Shown: positions 49,860 through 59,952 of the stretch, piece after piece
Position numbering within the stretch: the stretch's first letter is position 1
How the letters are laid out: every line of letters starts with the position of its first letter
Source of the DNA: Novosphingobium pentaromativorans US6-1
GTDB taxonomy: Bacteria > Pseudomonadota > Alphaproteobacteria > Sphingomonadales > Sphingomonadaceae
Assembly (NCBI RefSeq): GCF_000767465.1
Contig: NZ_CP009291.1
Coordinates: forward strand, 3,204,501-3,268,500
Direction: 5' to 3'
Length of the DNA stretch: 64,000 nucleotides
Translations under genes and position numbers: made by a program
Notes under the pieces: generated by a model
What the model was told of the DNA's origin: nothing
Seen by the model: the letters and a program-made list of their open reading frames with translations, nothing else
The model's database searches: none

Positions 49860-51527
49860 TCAGCCGAGAATGCCGGGCAGGTCCAGTCCCTTTTCGCGCG
49901 CGCAGTCCAGCGCGATCTCGTAGCCTGCATCGGCATGGCGCATAACGCCGCTGGCCGGATCGTTCCACAAGACGCGCTCCAGACGCCTCGCTGCCGCTTC
50001 GCTGCCGTCGGCGACGATGACCATGCCGGCATGCTGCGAATACCCCATGCCGACGCCGCCGCCGTGATGTAGCGAGACCCAGGTTGCACCGCTGGCGGTA
50101 TTGAGCAGGGCGTTGAGCAGGGGCCAGTCCGAAACCGCGTCCGAGCCGTCGCGCATGGCCTCGGTCTCGCGATTGGGGCTGGCGACCGAACCGGAATCGA
50201 GGTGGTCGCGGCCGATCACGACCGGGGCCTTGAGTTCGCCGCTCGCCACCATCTCGTTGAAGGCAAGTCCGAGCCGGTGCCGATCGCCCAGGCCGACCCA
50301 GCAGATGCGCGCTGGCAGGCCCTGGAAGTGGATGCGCTCGCGCGCCATGTCGAGCCAGCGGTGCAAGTGGGTGTCGTCGGGCAGCAGTTCCTTCACCTTG
50401 GCGTCGGTCTTGTAGATGTCCTCCGGATCGCCCGAAAGCGCGGCCCAGCGGAACGGGCCGACCCCGCGGCAGAACAGCGGGCGGATATAGGCGGGGACGA
50501 AGCCGGGGAAGTCAAAGGCGTTCTCGACGCCTTCGTCCTTGGCCATCTGGCGGATGTTGTTGCCGTAATCGACCGTGGGCACGCCCGCTTCATGGAAGTC
50601 GAGCATCGCGCGAACGTGGGTCGCCATGGAGGCCTTGGCGGCCTTGGCCACCGCTTCGGGTTCGCGTTCCCGGCGCTCGACCCATTCGGCGACGGTCCAG
50701 CCCAGGGGCAGGTAGCCATTCACCGGATCGTGGGCGGATGTCTGGTCGGTGAGCAAGTCGGGGCGGATGCCGCGCGCGAACATGTCGGGCAGCACTGCGG
50801 CGGCATTGCCGAGCAGGCCGACCGAGACGGCCTTGCCTTCGGTGCGGGCCCTTTCGAGAATCGCCATGGCATCCTCGATGGTTGCGGCGCGATGGTCGAG
50901 ATAACCTGTGCGCAGACGCATATCGATGCGGCTTTCCTGGCATTCGATGGCAAGGCAGGAAGCCCCCGCCATGACCGCTGCGAGCGGCTGCGCGCCGCCC
51001 ATGCCGCCCAGACCGGCGGTAAGCAGCCAGCGCCCGGTGAGGTCGCCGCCATAGTGCTGGCGGCCCATTTCTACGAAAGTCTCGTAAGTGCCATGAACGA
51101 TGCCTTGGCTGCCGATGTAGATCCACGAACCTGCGGTCATCTGGCCGTACATCGCCAGTCCCTTGCGATCGAGTTCGTTGAAGTGCTCCCAGCTCGCCCA
51201 CTTCGGTACGAGGTTCGAATTGGCAAGCAGCACGCGCGGCGCATCGGCATGGGTGCGGAACACGCCGACCGGCTTGCCCGACTGGATCAACAGCGTCTCG
51301 TCGTCCTTGAGGCGGCGCAGCGTCTCGACAATGCGGTCTTAGCTTTCCCAGTCGCGTGCGGCGCGGCCGATGCCGCCATAGACAACGAGTTCTTCGGGAC
51401 GCTCGGCCACGTCGGGGTGCAGGTTGTTCATGAGCATGCGCAAGGGCGCTTCGGTGAGCCAGCTTTGCGCAGTGCGTTCGGTTCCGGTCGCAAGGACGAT
51501 CCGGCGCGAATTGTCGAGGCGGGTCAT
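49860..51527 (-). pseudogene. hutU: Urocanate hydratase, interrupted by an in-frame stop
   Basis: The reading spans 555 sense codons, normal for HutU (about 557), but codon 63 is TAA (51339-51341). Upstream, residues 1-62 end [15 protein letters not shown]. Downstream it resumes in the same frame with [20 protein letters not shown] and is intact to the end, with conserved HutU segments such as [19 protein letters not shown] and [15 protein letters not shown]. Homologues have an aromatic or other residue at this place (WEC-Y-DKIVE), so a single base change TAC or TAT to TAA explains it. HutU converts urocanate to imidazolonepropionate. Either the gene is dead, the stop is read through, or the base is a sequencing error. 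Confidence 0.9.
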
Positions 51528-52333
51528 GATCTTCCTTTCGCGAAGTCTAGGCAGGCTTGGATGATCCGGTGCAGCACGGGCAGGACGGCGGGCTGCGTGC
51601 CGAGCGCGGCGGGCCAGTTGTCGGGCAAGGGCGCCTCGGGCTCGGTAAGGTAGCCGCGCATCGCGAGTTCCATCTGGATCGCGTGAATGCCGATGTCGGG
51701 CGCGCCGTAGTGGCGGGTGGTCCAGCCACCGCGAAAACGCCCGTCGACAACATGGCTGTGCCCGCTGGCAGCGCAGATCGAGGCGACGGCCTCGCGTAGC
51801 GCCGGGGAGCAGGTCGCACCGCCATTGGTGCCCACGTTGAATTGCGGCAGCTCGCCTTCGAACAGGCGCGGGACGCGGCTGCGGATGGAGTGGGCGTCAT
51901 AGACGACGATGTGATCGTGGCGCGTGCGCAGGCGATAGATCTCGTCGCGCAGGGCCGCGTGGTAGGGATCGAACCAGTTCGCCCGGCGCCGTGCGATTTC
52001 GGCTTCGTCGGGCCGGGTGGCCGAATAGAGAGGCTCACCGTCGAAGGTTTCGGTCGGGCACAGGCCGGTAGTCGCCTGGCCAGGATAGAGTGAGAGGCCG
52101 GAAGGATCGCGATTGCAGTCAATCACCGTGCGCGACATGGCGGTGCGGATCGTCGTCGCGCCCATGTCGCGCACGAAGGCGTAGAGCTGCGCGATGTGCC
52201 AGTCGGCATCCTTGCGCGCCAGCCAGGGCGAGCTCAGGCCCGCCTCGATGGCTTCTGGGATCGCCGTGCCGCCATGCGGAAAGCAGACGATCAGCGGTGC
52301 ATCGCCGCGCTCTATGTCGAGCCAGTCGCTCAT
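51524..52333 (-). CDS. hutG: N-formylglutamate deformylase
   Basis: 269 residues from the ATG at 52333, which overlaps hutH by four bases; its stop overlaps the hutU start (ATGA). [50 protein letters not shown] and the metal-site-like [17 protein letters not shown] show the N-formylglutamate amidohydrolase family, which removes formate from N-formylglutamate to give glutamate in the last step of the five-step histidine pathway. Confidence 0.93.
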   Translation of the reverse strand: MSDWLDIERGDAPLIVCFPHGGTAIPEAIEAGLSSPWLARKDADWHIAQLYAFVRDMGATTIRTAMSRTVIDCNRDPSGLSLYPGQATTGLCPTETFDGEPLYSATRPDEAEIARRRANWFDPYHAALRDEIYRLRTRHDHIVVYDAHSIRSRVPRLFEGELPQFNVGTNGGATCSPALREAVASICAASGHSHVVDGRFRGGWTTRHYGAPDIGIHAIQMELAMRGYLTEPEAPLPDNWPAALGTQPAVLPVLHRIIQACLDFAKGRS

Positions 52334-53859
52334 GCCACGCCCGGCAGCTCGACGCCTGCCGCCGCGATGATGGCGCCCGAACGGATCAGCGCATTGGCCG
52401 CTTCCAGGTCGGGATGAAAATGGCGGTCCGGGCCAAGCGCAGGGACCTTTGCGCGCACGGCGTGCCTGACTGCCTCCAACGCCTCGCTCGACTGTAGCGG
52501 GGCATGGAAGTCGCATCCTTGCGCGGCGGCCAGCAGTTCGATGCCGACGACAGCGGTTGCATTGCGGGCCATGGCCACGAGGCGGCGACTCCCGTGCGCA
52601 GCCATCGAGACATGGTCCTCCTGGTTGGCGGAAGTCGGGATGGAATCGACGCTGGCGGGATAGGCGCGCTGCTTGTTCTCGGAAACGAGCGCGGCGGCGG
52701 TCACTTGCGGGATCATGAAGCCGGAGTTGAGCCCGGGCTCGGGCGTCAGGAAGGCGGGCAGGCCGGACAGCGCGGGATCGACCAGCATGGCAGTGCGGCG
52801 TTCGGAAAAAGAGCCGATCTCGCAGATGGCCAGCGCGATCATGTCGGCGGCGAAAGCGACCGGCTCCGCATGGAAATTGCCGCCCGACAGCGCCTCGTCG
52901 GTTTCGGGGAAGATCAGCGGATTGTCCGAGACGCCGTTGGCCTCGATAGCAAGGGTCCCGGCCGCCTGCCGCAGCACATCCAGCGCGGCGCCCATGACTT
53001 GCGGCTGGCAGCGCAGGCAGTAGGGGTCCTGCACGCGTATGTCGTTCTCGACATGCGAGGCGCGGATCGCCGAACCGGCCATGAGGCAGCGCAGGACATC
53101 GGCGGCGGCGATCTGGCCGACATGGCCGCGCAGCGTGTGGATTCGATGATCGAAGGGCGCGTCCGATCCCTTGGCCGCCTCGGTCGATAGGGCGCCTGCG
53201 ACCAGCGCGGATTGCAGCAGGCGTTCGGCCTCGAACAGCCCCGCAAGTGCCCATGCGCAGGAGAACTGCGTGCCATTGAGCAAGGCAAGACCCTCCTTGG
53301 GGCCAAGCTCGGCCGGTTCCAGTCCGGCATCGGCCAGCGCCTTTGAGGCTGCCATGCGTTCACCGCCTGCGAAGACATCGCCCACGCCCAGCATCGTTGC
53401 CGCCATGTGGGCAAGCGGCGCGAGGTCTCCGCTCGCGCCGACCGACCCCTGACAAGGCACGACCGGTGTAATGTCCCTTTCGAGCATCGCTTCGAGCAGA
53501 CCCGCCGTGCGCGCCGAGATGCCCGATGCGCCCTGGGTCAGGCTGGCGAGCTTGAGCGCGAGCATCAGCCGGACGACTTCGACGGGCGTCGGCTCGCCCG
53601 TACCGGCGGCATGGCTCAGGACGATATTGCGCTGCAGCTTGGCAAGGTCGGCATCCTCGATGCGGATGCTGGCCAGCTTTCCGAAACCGGTGTTGATGCC
53701 GTAGACCGGCTCCCCGCGCGCGACGATGCGGGCCACGGCCTGCGCGCCGCGGGCGATGGCCTCGTTCGCCCCGGCATCGAGGCGGACTCGCGCGCCCCGG
53801 TAGATGGCGCGCCAGTCGGCCAGCGGAACGCTGCCGGGCTTCAGGGTAACGGTATTCAC
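52330..53859 (-). CDS. hutH: Histidine ammonia-lyase
   Basis: 509 residues from a GTG at 53859 with GGAGAGG upstream, overlapping the hutI stop by four bases (GTGA). The MIO cofactor triad Ala142-Ser143-Gly144 is present in [27 protein letters not shown] and [12 protein letters not shown] fit the family. It deaminates histidine to urocanate, the first step of the pathway. The gene starts with [10 protein letters not shown] and not with the long upstream open frame. Confidence 0.95.
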   Translation of the reverse strand: MNTVTLKPGSVPLADWRAIYRGARVRLDAGANEAIARGAQAVARIVARGEPVYGINTGFGKLASIRIEDADLAKLQRNIVLSHAAGTGEPTPVEVVRLMLALKLASLTQGASGISARTAGLLEAMLERDITPVVPCQGSVGASGDLAPLAHMAATMLGVGDVFAGGERMAASKALADAGLEPAELGPKEGLALLNGTQFSCAWALAGLFEAERLLQSALVAGALSTEAAKGSDAPFDHRIHTLRGHVGQIAAADVLRCLMAGSAIRASHVENDIRVQDPYCLRCQPQVMGAALDVLRQAAGTLAIEANGVSDNPLIFPETDEALSGGNFHAEPVAFAADMIALAICEIGSFSERRTAMLVDPALSGLPAFLTPEPGLNSGFMIPQVTAAALVSENKQRAYPASVDSIPTSANQEDHVSMAAHGSRRLVAMARNATAVVGIELLAAAQGCDFHAPLQSSEALEAVRHAVRAKVPALGPDRHFHPDLEAANALIRSGAIIAAAGVELPGVA

Positions 53860-55073
53860 TGGCCTCTCCGAATGCGGGCGTGAAGGGGATTGAAGCCGAT
53901 GCGGTAGACAAGCTCGGCCGGGGTCTCGATGTCCCAGATCGCCAGGTCGCAGGCCTTGCCTGCCTCCAGCGTGCCGATCCTGTGGCCCAGCCCGAGTGCG
54001 AGGGCCGAATGACGGGTAATGCCGAGCAGGCATTCCTCGACAGTCATGCGAAACAGCGTCGCCCCCATGTTCATCGCCAGCAGGAGCGACGTCATCGGCG
54101 ATGTGCCGGGGTTGCTGTCCGTAGCAAGCGCCATGGGTACGCCCGCGCCGCGCAAGGCTTCGATAGGCGGAACGCGGCTTTCGCGGGTAAAATAGAAGGC
54201 TCCGGGCAGCAGGGTGGCGACAGTGCCTGAACCGGCCATCGCGGCGACGCCGGCATCGTCGAGCCATTCGAGATGGTCGGCCGAGAGCGCGCCGAAACCT
54301 GCAGCAAGGGCTGCGCCGTGCCGGTTCGACAGCTGCTCGGCATGGAGCTTGACCGGCAGGCCGGCCCGGCGCGCCGCTTCGAAGACGCGCCGGGTCTGCG
54401 CGGGCGTGAAGCCGATGCTTTCGCAGAAGGCATCGACGGCATCGGCCAGCCCTTCGGCGGCAAGCGCAGGGATCATTTCGTGCACCACGGTATCGATGTA
54501 GCCATCGGCATTACCGGCGAATTCCGGAGGCAGGGCGTGGGCGCCAAGAAAGGTTGTTGTCACGCCGACGGCGCGTTCGTCGGCAAGTCGGCGGGCAGCG
54601 CGCAGCATGCGCCGTTCGGCATCGAGCGAGAGCCCGTAGCCCGACTTGATTTCGATGGTGGTGACGCCTTCGGCGATCAGCGCGTCGAGGCGGGGCAGGG
54701 CACTTGCGACCAGTTCGGCTTCGCTGGCGGCGCGCGTCGCCGCCACGGTCGAGACAATGCCGCCACCGGCGCGGGCAATCTCCTCGTAACTCGCACCGGC
54801 GAGCCGCAGTTCGAATTCCTGCGCGCGGTTGCCCGCGTAGACAAGGTGCGTGTGGCAATCGATCAGGCCAGGGGTGATCCAGCGACCCGCGCAATCGACC
54901 GTCTCGACAGCTGCGAAGTCCGGAGCCTGCCTGCGCGGTCCCGCATAGGCGATATTGCCGCCGTGCACCGCTACGATGCCGTCTTCGACCACCCCGAGAC
55001 CGGGCCCGGCCATCGTCGCCAGACGCGCATTCATCCAGACCCTGTCGCACTTCACGAGAATCGCGGCCTCCAT
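53856..55073 (-). CDS. hutI: Imidazolonepropionase
   Basis: 405 residues. The amidohydrolase metal motif is [10 protein letters not shown] (His74, His76), with further sites in [16 protein letters not shown] and [11 protein letters not shown]. The enzyme opens the imidazolone ring to N-formimino-glutamate, the third step of histidine breakdown. It is the first gene of the leftward hut run. It starts 34 bp from the candidate HutC site and is divergent from hutF. Confidence 0.95.
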   Translation of the reverse strand: MEAAILVKCDRVWMNARLATMAGPGLGVVEDGIVAVHGGNIAYAGPRRQAPDFAAVETVDCAGRWITPGLIDCHTHLVYAGNRAQEFELRLAGASYEEIARAGGGIVSTVAATRAASEAELVASALPRLDALIAEGVTTIEIKSGYGLSLDAERRMLRAARRLADERAVGVTTTFLGAHALPPEFAGNADGYIDTVVHEMIPALAAEGLADAVDAFCESIGFTPAQTRRVFEAARRAGLPVKLHAEQLSNRHGAALAAGFGALSADHLEWLDDAGVAAMAGSGTVATLLPGAFYFTRESRVPPIEALRGAGVPMALATDSNPGTSPMTSLLLAMNMGATLFRMTVEECLLGITRHSALALGLGHRIGTLEAGKACDLAIWDIETPAELVYRIGFNPLHARIRRGQ

Positions 55074-55106
55074 TTCGAGAGTGAAATCTTGGCATGGACG
55101 TGCAAT

Positions 55107-55120
55107 AATGTATAGACATT
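55107..55120. promoter_or_regulatory. Candidate HutC operator between hutI and hutF
   Basis: AATGTATAGACATT has perfect 5-bp arms AATGT/ACATT around four bases and resembles the TGTATATACA core of HutC and other GntR/HutC boxes. It sits 33 bp before hutI and 24 bp before hutF, so one bound repressor could control both directions. Confidence 0.6.
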
Positions 55121-55144
55121 AAATCGAGCCGATGGAGTCGCGCC

Positions 55145-56509
55145 ATGAACACGGAAACGGTGCTGCATTTCGAACGCCTGCTCCTGCCCGGCGGCTGGCA
55201 GCGCGACGTGCGTCTGGTGCTCGAGGACGGGTTGATCGTGTCGATCACGCCCGATGCCGCGCCGCGGCCCGGCGACAAGCGCCACGCCACCGGACTACCC
55301 GGCATGCCCAACCTGCACAGCCACGCCTTCCAGCGCGGCATGGCAGGCGCTGCGGAGTATCGCGGCGGGGGCAAGGACAGCTTCTGGACCTGGCGCGAGG
55401 CGATGTACTGCTTTGTCGACCGGCTCGATCCCGAGGCGATGCTGGCCATCGCCGCGCTCGCCTACATGGAGATGCTGGAGGCGGGCTTCACCCGCGTTGG
55501 CGAGTTCCATTACCTGCATCACGATCCTGCCGGCCATTCTTACGAAGAACCGGCGCGCATGGCGGTAGCGCTTGCAGAAGCCGCCGCCGAGACCGGGATA
55601 GCGCTTACGTTGTTGCCGGTTTTCTATGCGCAGGCAGGCTTCGGCGGGTTGCCTGCCTCACCTCGGCAACGGCGCTTCGTTACCGATCCAGAGAGTTACG
55701 CGCGGCTGCTTGATGCCTCGCGGCACGCGCTCGCGGGATTGCACGATGCGCGCCTCGGTATCGCCCCGCATTCGCTGCGTGCGGTCACGCCCGCCGCATT
55801 GGCCGAGGTGACCGCGCTGGGGCATGATGGCCCGGTACACATCCATATCGCCGAACAGCAGCGCGAAGTGGACGATTGCCTTGCCTGGAGCGGTGCGCGG
55901 CCGGTGCAGTGGCTGCTCGACAATGCCGAGGTCGGACCCGACTGGTGCCTCGTCCACGCAACCCACGTGAACGAGGCGGAGTGGAGGGGCATGATCCTCA
56001 GCGGCGCGATTGCGGGGCTTTGCCCCATGACCGAGGCGAACTTGGGCGACGGCATCTTTCCCGCTGCCGCAGCGTTGGCAGGTGGGCTGGGCTTTGGCAT
56101 AGGCTCCGATTCCAACATCCGGATCGACATGACCGAAGAACTCCGCCTGCTCGAATATGGCCAGCGCCTCTCGCACCATGGCCGCAACTGCCTGACAGAA
56201 CCGGGCGGAGGATCGACCGGTCGGTTCCTGTATCATGGTGGGGTGGCGGGCGGTTCGCAGGCACTGGCCGCTCCAGCGCCGCTTGCCCCGGGATCGCCGG
56301 CCGATCTGGTGAGCCTGCGCGCCGATGCGCCGTCGCTGATCGGGCGCAGCGACGATGCGCTGCTCGATGCCTTCGTATTTTCCGCCGGACAGGGCGCTAT
56401 CGAAAGCGTGTGGCGGCGTGGTTGCCGGATCGTACGGGATGGCCGCCATGTCCGGCGCGGTGCGATCGTCGATCACTTCGCGCTAACCCTCAAGCGGCTG
56501 GCGCAATGA
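55145..56509 (+). CDS. hutF: Formimidoylglutamate deiminase
   Basis: 454 residues; the ATG at 55145 follows GGAG. An amidohydrolase with the metal motif NLHSHAFQRGMAG (His58, His60), a later HIAEQQREVDDC, a VHATHVNEAEW site and IGSDSNIRIDMTEELR. HutF releases ammonia from formiminoglutamate to give N-formylglutamate for HutG. The HutF/HutG pair defines the pathway branch that avoids formamide. Its stop overlaps the hutC start (ATGA). Confidence 0.94.
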   Translation: MNTETVLHFERLLLPGGWQRDVRLVLEDGLIVSITPDAAPRPGDKRHATGLPGMPNLHSHAFQRGMAGAAEYRGGGKDSFWTWREAMYCFVDRLDPEAMLAIAALAYMEMLEAGFTRVGEFHYLHHDPAGHSYEEPARMAVALAEAAAETGIALTLLPVFYAQAGFGGLPASPRQRRFVTDPESYARLLDASRHALAGLHDARLGIAPHSLRAVTPAALAEVTALGHDGPVHIHIAEQQREVDDCLAWSGARPVQWLLDNAEVGPDWCLVHATHVNEAEWRGMILSGAIAGLCPMTEANLGDGIFPAAAALAGGLGFGIGSDSNIRIDMTEELRLLEYGQRLSHHGRNCLTEPGGGSTGRFLYHGGVAGGSQALAAPAPLAPGSPADLVSLRADAPSLIGRSDDALLDAFVFSAGQGAIESVWRRGCRIVRDGRHVRRGAIVDHFALTLKRLAQ

Positions 56510-57213
56510 CACTGCCGCTGGGCGAACGCATTCGCGCCGAAGTGGAGGCACGCATCGTTTCGGGCGAGCTGTCTCCAGGAGAGCGGCTGCCGACCGAGGC
56601 GGACCTGATGGCACACTACGGCTGTTCGCGCATGACGGTGAACAAGGCGCTGTCCGCGCTCGCTGCCGCCGGACTGATCGAGCGGCGCAAGCGTGCCGGC
56701 TCGTTCGTGTCCCGGCCTCGGGTGCATTCGATGGTGCTGGACATTCCCGATCTGGCCGAGGAGATCGCGGCGCGGGGACAAGTGCACCAGTATCGCTTGC
56801 GCAAGCGCGAGATCACCGAAGGGTCCGACAGTCCTTTCGGGCCGGAGCGAGGGCGGGTGCTGTCTCTGGCAGGGGTTCACTACGCCAACGATGCGGCTTT
56901 TGCAGTCGAGCATCGCCAGGTCGACCTGACGGCAGTGCCGGATATCGAATTCGTCGATTTTGCCGAGCAGGCGCCGGGGTCATGGCTGCTGCGGCACGTG
57001 CCCTGGGACGAAGCCGAGACGCGCATTGCGGCGGAAGGTGCGGATGCTGAAGTGGCAAGCTGGATGGAGGTTGTGCCCGGTACGGCAACCTTGCTGGTCG
57101 AGCGCAGGACATGGCGCGGCAAGGACAGCATCACTTTCGTGCGCCAGCACTTTCGCGGAGATCTCTACGATCTGGTCGCGCGCTTCGGCCAGACGGGCGC
57201 GCGGCGAAGCTAG
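56506..57213 (+). CDS. hutC: HutC-like GntR-family repressor
   Basis: 235 residues. N-terminal winged HTH of the GntR family (ERIRAEVEARIVSGELSPGE then SRMTVNKALSALAAAG) and a C-terminal UTRA ligand-binding domain (RVLSLAGVHYANDAAFAVEH, QHFRGDLYDLVARFG). HutC represses hut genes and is released by urocanate. With hutU interrupted, urocanate would accumulate and should keep the operon induced. Translation is coupled to hutF. Confidence 0.93.
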   Translation: MTLPLGERIRAEVEARIVSGELSPGERLPTEADLMAHYGCSRMTVNKALSALAAAGLIERRKRAGSFVSRPRVHSMVLDIPDLAEEIAARGQVHQYRLRKREITEGSDSPFGPERGRVLSLAGVHYANDAAFAVEHRQVDLTAVPDIEFVDFAEQAPGSWLLRHVPWDEAETRIAAEGADAEVASWMEVVPGTATLLVERRTWRGKDSITFVRQHFRGDLYDLVARFGQTGARRS

Positions 57214-57222
57214 AGGGAGATG

Positions 57223-57253
57223 CCCGCCCGGACGCGCATCGCATCCGGGCGGG
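57223..57253. terminator. Convergent terminator hairpin between hutC and the porin
   Basis: CCCGCCCGGA (57223-57232) and TCCGGGCGGG (57244-57253) form a perfect 10-bp stem with an 11-nt loop between two convergent stops. Confidence 0.65.
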
Positions 57254-57262
57254 ACATCAAGG

Positions 57263-58114
57263 TCAGAAGCCTGCCGAGATCGAGAACAGGATCGTCGAGT
57301 CGGCGATCTTCGAGCCGTCCTTCGACGAGGCGAAGTTCGGCTGCAGGTAGGCGGCATCCGAGCTGGAGATGTCGGTGTCGACATAGGCGACGCCCAGCGT
57401 CACCGGGCCAAGCGCGAGATCGGCGCCGAGCGACCAGTCGAGGAATTCACCGGTCGGCGCGATGCTCGTGCCATTGGGGCCGAGGCCCGCGTTGCCGTTG
57501 GAATAGCCCAGGTGCGCGCTGAGCGTGAGCGGCGTATTGGGCACGCCGACGCTGGCATCGGACCAGATGTAGACGTTGTCCGACTTGGCACCCGGATTGT
57601 CGGGGATGCCGGCGTTGTAGCTGGCGGCGTTGTTGTAGACCTTGCCGAGCGCCTGCTGCTTGGGCGCGTAGGCGACACCGACGAGGAAGTCGGCCGGGCC
57701 GAACGTGGTCGAACCCTTGACGTAGACTTCGGCGAAGTCGGTGTCGGAGGCGCCGCCCGGATACATGAACCAGGTCATGCCGACGTCGACGTTGAGGCCG
57801 CTGGCGATTTCGGTGGCATAACCGGCGTAGAGGTCGAGCTCCATGTTCGAGCCGCCGAAAGTGCCCCACCCCGAGAGATTGGACGCCCAGGTGCCAGCGT
57901 AAAGGCCGCTCTCATGTTCGACGTTGATACCGCCCTGTACTGCCATTTCCTCGTCGGTCTGCGAAACGCCGCGGAAACGGTAGTCGGAAACGAGAGCGAC
58001 TTCGCCCGAAACGGTGATCGGGCCGGGAACTTCCTGCGCAAGGGCAGGGGACGCCGTGCCGAGCAGGCTGGCGGCGGCAAGACCGGCAACGCCGGAAAGC
58101 AGACGAAACTTCAT
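57263..58114 (-). CDS. TorF-family putative outer-membrane porin
   Basis: 283 residues. The signal peptide ends near SPALAQ. The mature protein starts with an ISP-like strand (EVALVSDYRFRGVSQTDEEM) and continues with alternating beta strands to a C-terminal FSISAGF with terminal Phe, as in outer-membrane barrels. This is the Gcw_chp/TIGR02001 type common in sphingomonads and other proteobacteria. Cargo is unknown. It lies between the hut cluster and the transporter genes, with hairpins on both sides. Confidence 0.85.
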   Translation of the reverse strand: MKFRLLSGVAGLAAASLLGTASPALAQEVPGPITVSGEVALVSDYRFRGVSQTDEEMAVQGGINVEHESGLYAGTWASNLSGWGTFGGSNMELDLYAGYATEIASGLNVDVGMTWFMYPGGASDTDFAEVYVKGSTTFGPADFLVGVAYAPKQQALGKVYNNAASYNAGIPDNPGAKSDNVYIWSDASVGVPNTPLTLSAHLGYSNGNAGLGPNGTSIAPTGEFLDWSLGADLALGPVTLGVAYVDTDISSSDAAYLQPNFASSKDGSKIADSTILFSISAGF

Positions 58115-58339
58115 AGTTGGAACACCCTCATGTTGACTTGTGTCTTCGTGTCCCTTCCTGCGGCCGCCTCGTCGCCTGTCGTTTCGTGACGCAGGTGTGT
58201 CGTGGCGGACTATCCACTCCTATGCGCGAGACTTGTCCGCAGCCTTGCCTGTTTGTGACAAAGTGTTTCGCACCTGCAGCATGGATATGCGGCGGGCGGG
58301 TTTCTGGCCGGTCGATGGTCTGGGGTCTGCAGGAAAGAA

Positions 58340-58371
58340 GCGGGCGGGCACCCGTGCGCGTGCCCGCCCGC
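58340..58371. terminator. Strong hairpin downstream of the SulP gene
   Basis: GCGGGCGGGCAC (58340-58351) and GTGCCCGCCCGC (58360-58371) form a perfect 12-bp stem with an 8-nt loop. Together with the next hairpin it probably ends the carbonic anhydrase-SulP transcript. Confidence 0.6.
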
Positions 58372-58376
58372 AGATG

Positions 58377-58404
58377 GCGGCCGGACGTGGAGGTGTCCGG
58401 CCGC
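58377..58404. terminator. Second hairpin downstream of the SulP gene
   Basis: GCGGCCGGAC and GTCCGGCCGC pair exactly over 10 bp with an 8-nt loop, 16 bp past the SulP stop on the minus strand. The rest of the 305-bp gap 58115-58419 has no gene. Confidence 0.6.
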
Positions 58405-58419
58405 TCAAGGTCAGTTGTG

Positions 58420-59952
58420 TCAGGTTGCCAGCGGCAAAGGCTTCAGGATCGAGGCCGGTCCGGTCACCCTGTCCTGATGGCCGCGCTGGCGCCGGCGGGA
58501 GATCCACTCGCTGAGCGTTTCCGCCGTCGTGTGGTCCATGGCGCGCACCCGATCGAGATCGAGGTGGACGGGCCGGTCGGCGGGCTGGCGCTCCAGCACC
58601 GCATTGAGCCGCGTCAGGCCGAGGAAGGTGGCCGCGCCGTGCAGTTCGAGACGCGGTCCGGCCTCGTCCTCGTGTTCCTGGACCTTGAGGCCGAGGTCAC
58701 GGCCGTGGGGCAGGAGTTCGACCAGCGACAGGCCGAGGCCGACAAGCACGCCGGTCAGGAGGTCGGTGGTCACCACCAGGATGAAGGTCACTGCCCAGAT
58801 CGCAGCCGGCAGGTAGCCGTGGGCCTTGAGCAGGTGCTGGACATGCTTCAGGCTGACGAGGCGCCAACCGGTGACGACGAGCACGCCGCCCAGGGCAGCC
58901 ATCGGCACTTCGCGCAGCAGCCAGGGCAGCAACGCGACGAAGCCGAGGATCCAGGTACCGTGCAGGATCGTCGACAGGCGGGTCTTGGCGCCGGCCTGCA
59001 CATTGGCAGAGCTGCGCACGATCACACCGGTCATCGGCAGCGCGCCGACCATGCCGCACAGGAAGTTGCCGATGCCCTGCGCCCGCAACTCCTTGTTGTA
59101 CTCGGTACGCACGCCGTCGTGCATGCGGTCGACCGCAGCGGCCGAGAGCAGCGTTTCGGCACTGGCGATGAAAGCGATGGCCACGGCGGCAATGATCAGG
59201 CTCGGATTGGCAAGCGGGGCGAACCAGTCAGCGCTGGTGGGCAGCGCGAAGGCCGAACCGATCGAAGCGGGTACCTCGATCCGTGCGACGCCCAGGCCCA
59301 GCATCCATGCCACGGCAGTGGCAGCGACCACGCCGAGCAGGGCGCCCGGGACGAGAGCCATCGACTTGGGGCGCAGCTTTTCCCAACCCAGCATGATGAC
59401 GATGGTCAGCAGGCCAAGGCCCAGCGCCAGTTCGGTGGCGGACACGCTGGAGAGATCGAGACCCAGAACCCGGGCGGGCATCATCGCGATGTTCTCCAGC
59501 CCGCTCGACATCGGCTTGGCGTCGAACAGGATGTGGAACTGGCCGATCACGATCAGCGCGCCGATACCGGCGAGCATGCCGTGGACGACGGCCGGGCTGA
59601 TGGCGCGGAACAGGCCGCCCATCTTGAGCGCGCCGGCTACCAGCTGGATCACACCGGCCAGCAGCAGGACCGGGCCGAGCGCTTCGAGGCCGTTTTCGCG
59701 GACGAACTCGAAGACGATGACGGCAAGGCCTGCGGCTGGGCCGCTGACCTGCAGCGGCGAACCGGCGAACAGGCCCACGATGATGCCGCCGATAATACCG
59801 GTGACGAGGCCCTTTTCAGGCGGCACGCCCGAAGCGATGGCAATGCCCATGCACAGCGGCATGGCGACCAGGAAGACCACGATCGAGGCCGTGAAGTCGC
59901 GCGCGAAGAAGGCGAAAGGCCCACTGCGCGTTTCGGCGGCAGCGCTGCTCAT
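58420..59952 (-). CDS. SulP-family anion (probably bicarbonate) transporter
   Basis: 510 residues with 10-14 hydrophobic segments and SulP motifs: VFLVAMPLCMGIAIASGVPP near the N-terminus, FAGSPLQVSGPAAGLAVIVF, and a C-terminal STAS-like domain (about 425-490, AATFLGLTRLNAVLERQ, VHLDLDRVRAMDHTTAETL). SulP proteins carry sulfate, bicarbonate or other anions. Its ATG overlaps the carbonic anhydrase stop by four bases, which strongly suggests bicarbonate as substrate, but this is inferred from context. Confidence 0.9.
   Translation of the reverse strand: MSSAAAETRSGPFAFFARDFTASIVVFLVAMPLCMGIAIASGVPPEKGLVTGIIGGIIVGLFAGSPLQVSGPAAGLAVIVFEFVRENGLEALGPVLLLAGVIQLVAGALKMGGLFRAISPAVVHGMLAGIGALIVIGQFHILFDAKPMSSGLENIAMMPARVLGLDLSSVSATELALGLGLLTIVIMLGWEKLRPKSMALVPGALLGVVAATAVAWMLGLGVARIEVPASIGSAFALPTSADWFAPLANPSLIIAAVAIAFIASAETLLSAAAVDRMHDGVRTEYNKELRAQGIGNFLCGMVGALPMTGVIVRSSANVQAGAKTRLSTILHGTWILGFVALLPWLLREVPMAALGGVLVVTGWRLVSLKHVQHLLKAHGYLPAAIWAVTFILVVTTDLLTGVLVGLGLSLVELLPHGRDLGLKVQEHEDEAGPRLELHGAATFLGLTRLNAVLERQPADRPVHLDLDRVRAMDHTTAETLSEWISRRRQRGHQDRVTGPASILKPLPLAT

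Noticed and set aside
51290..51527. hutU interruption as a frameshift or a normal two-gene arrangement
   Set aside because: Both parts lie in the same frame with no missing residues around codon 63, so a point nonsense change is the simplest reading; 62 residues alone would not make a domain.
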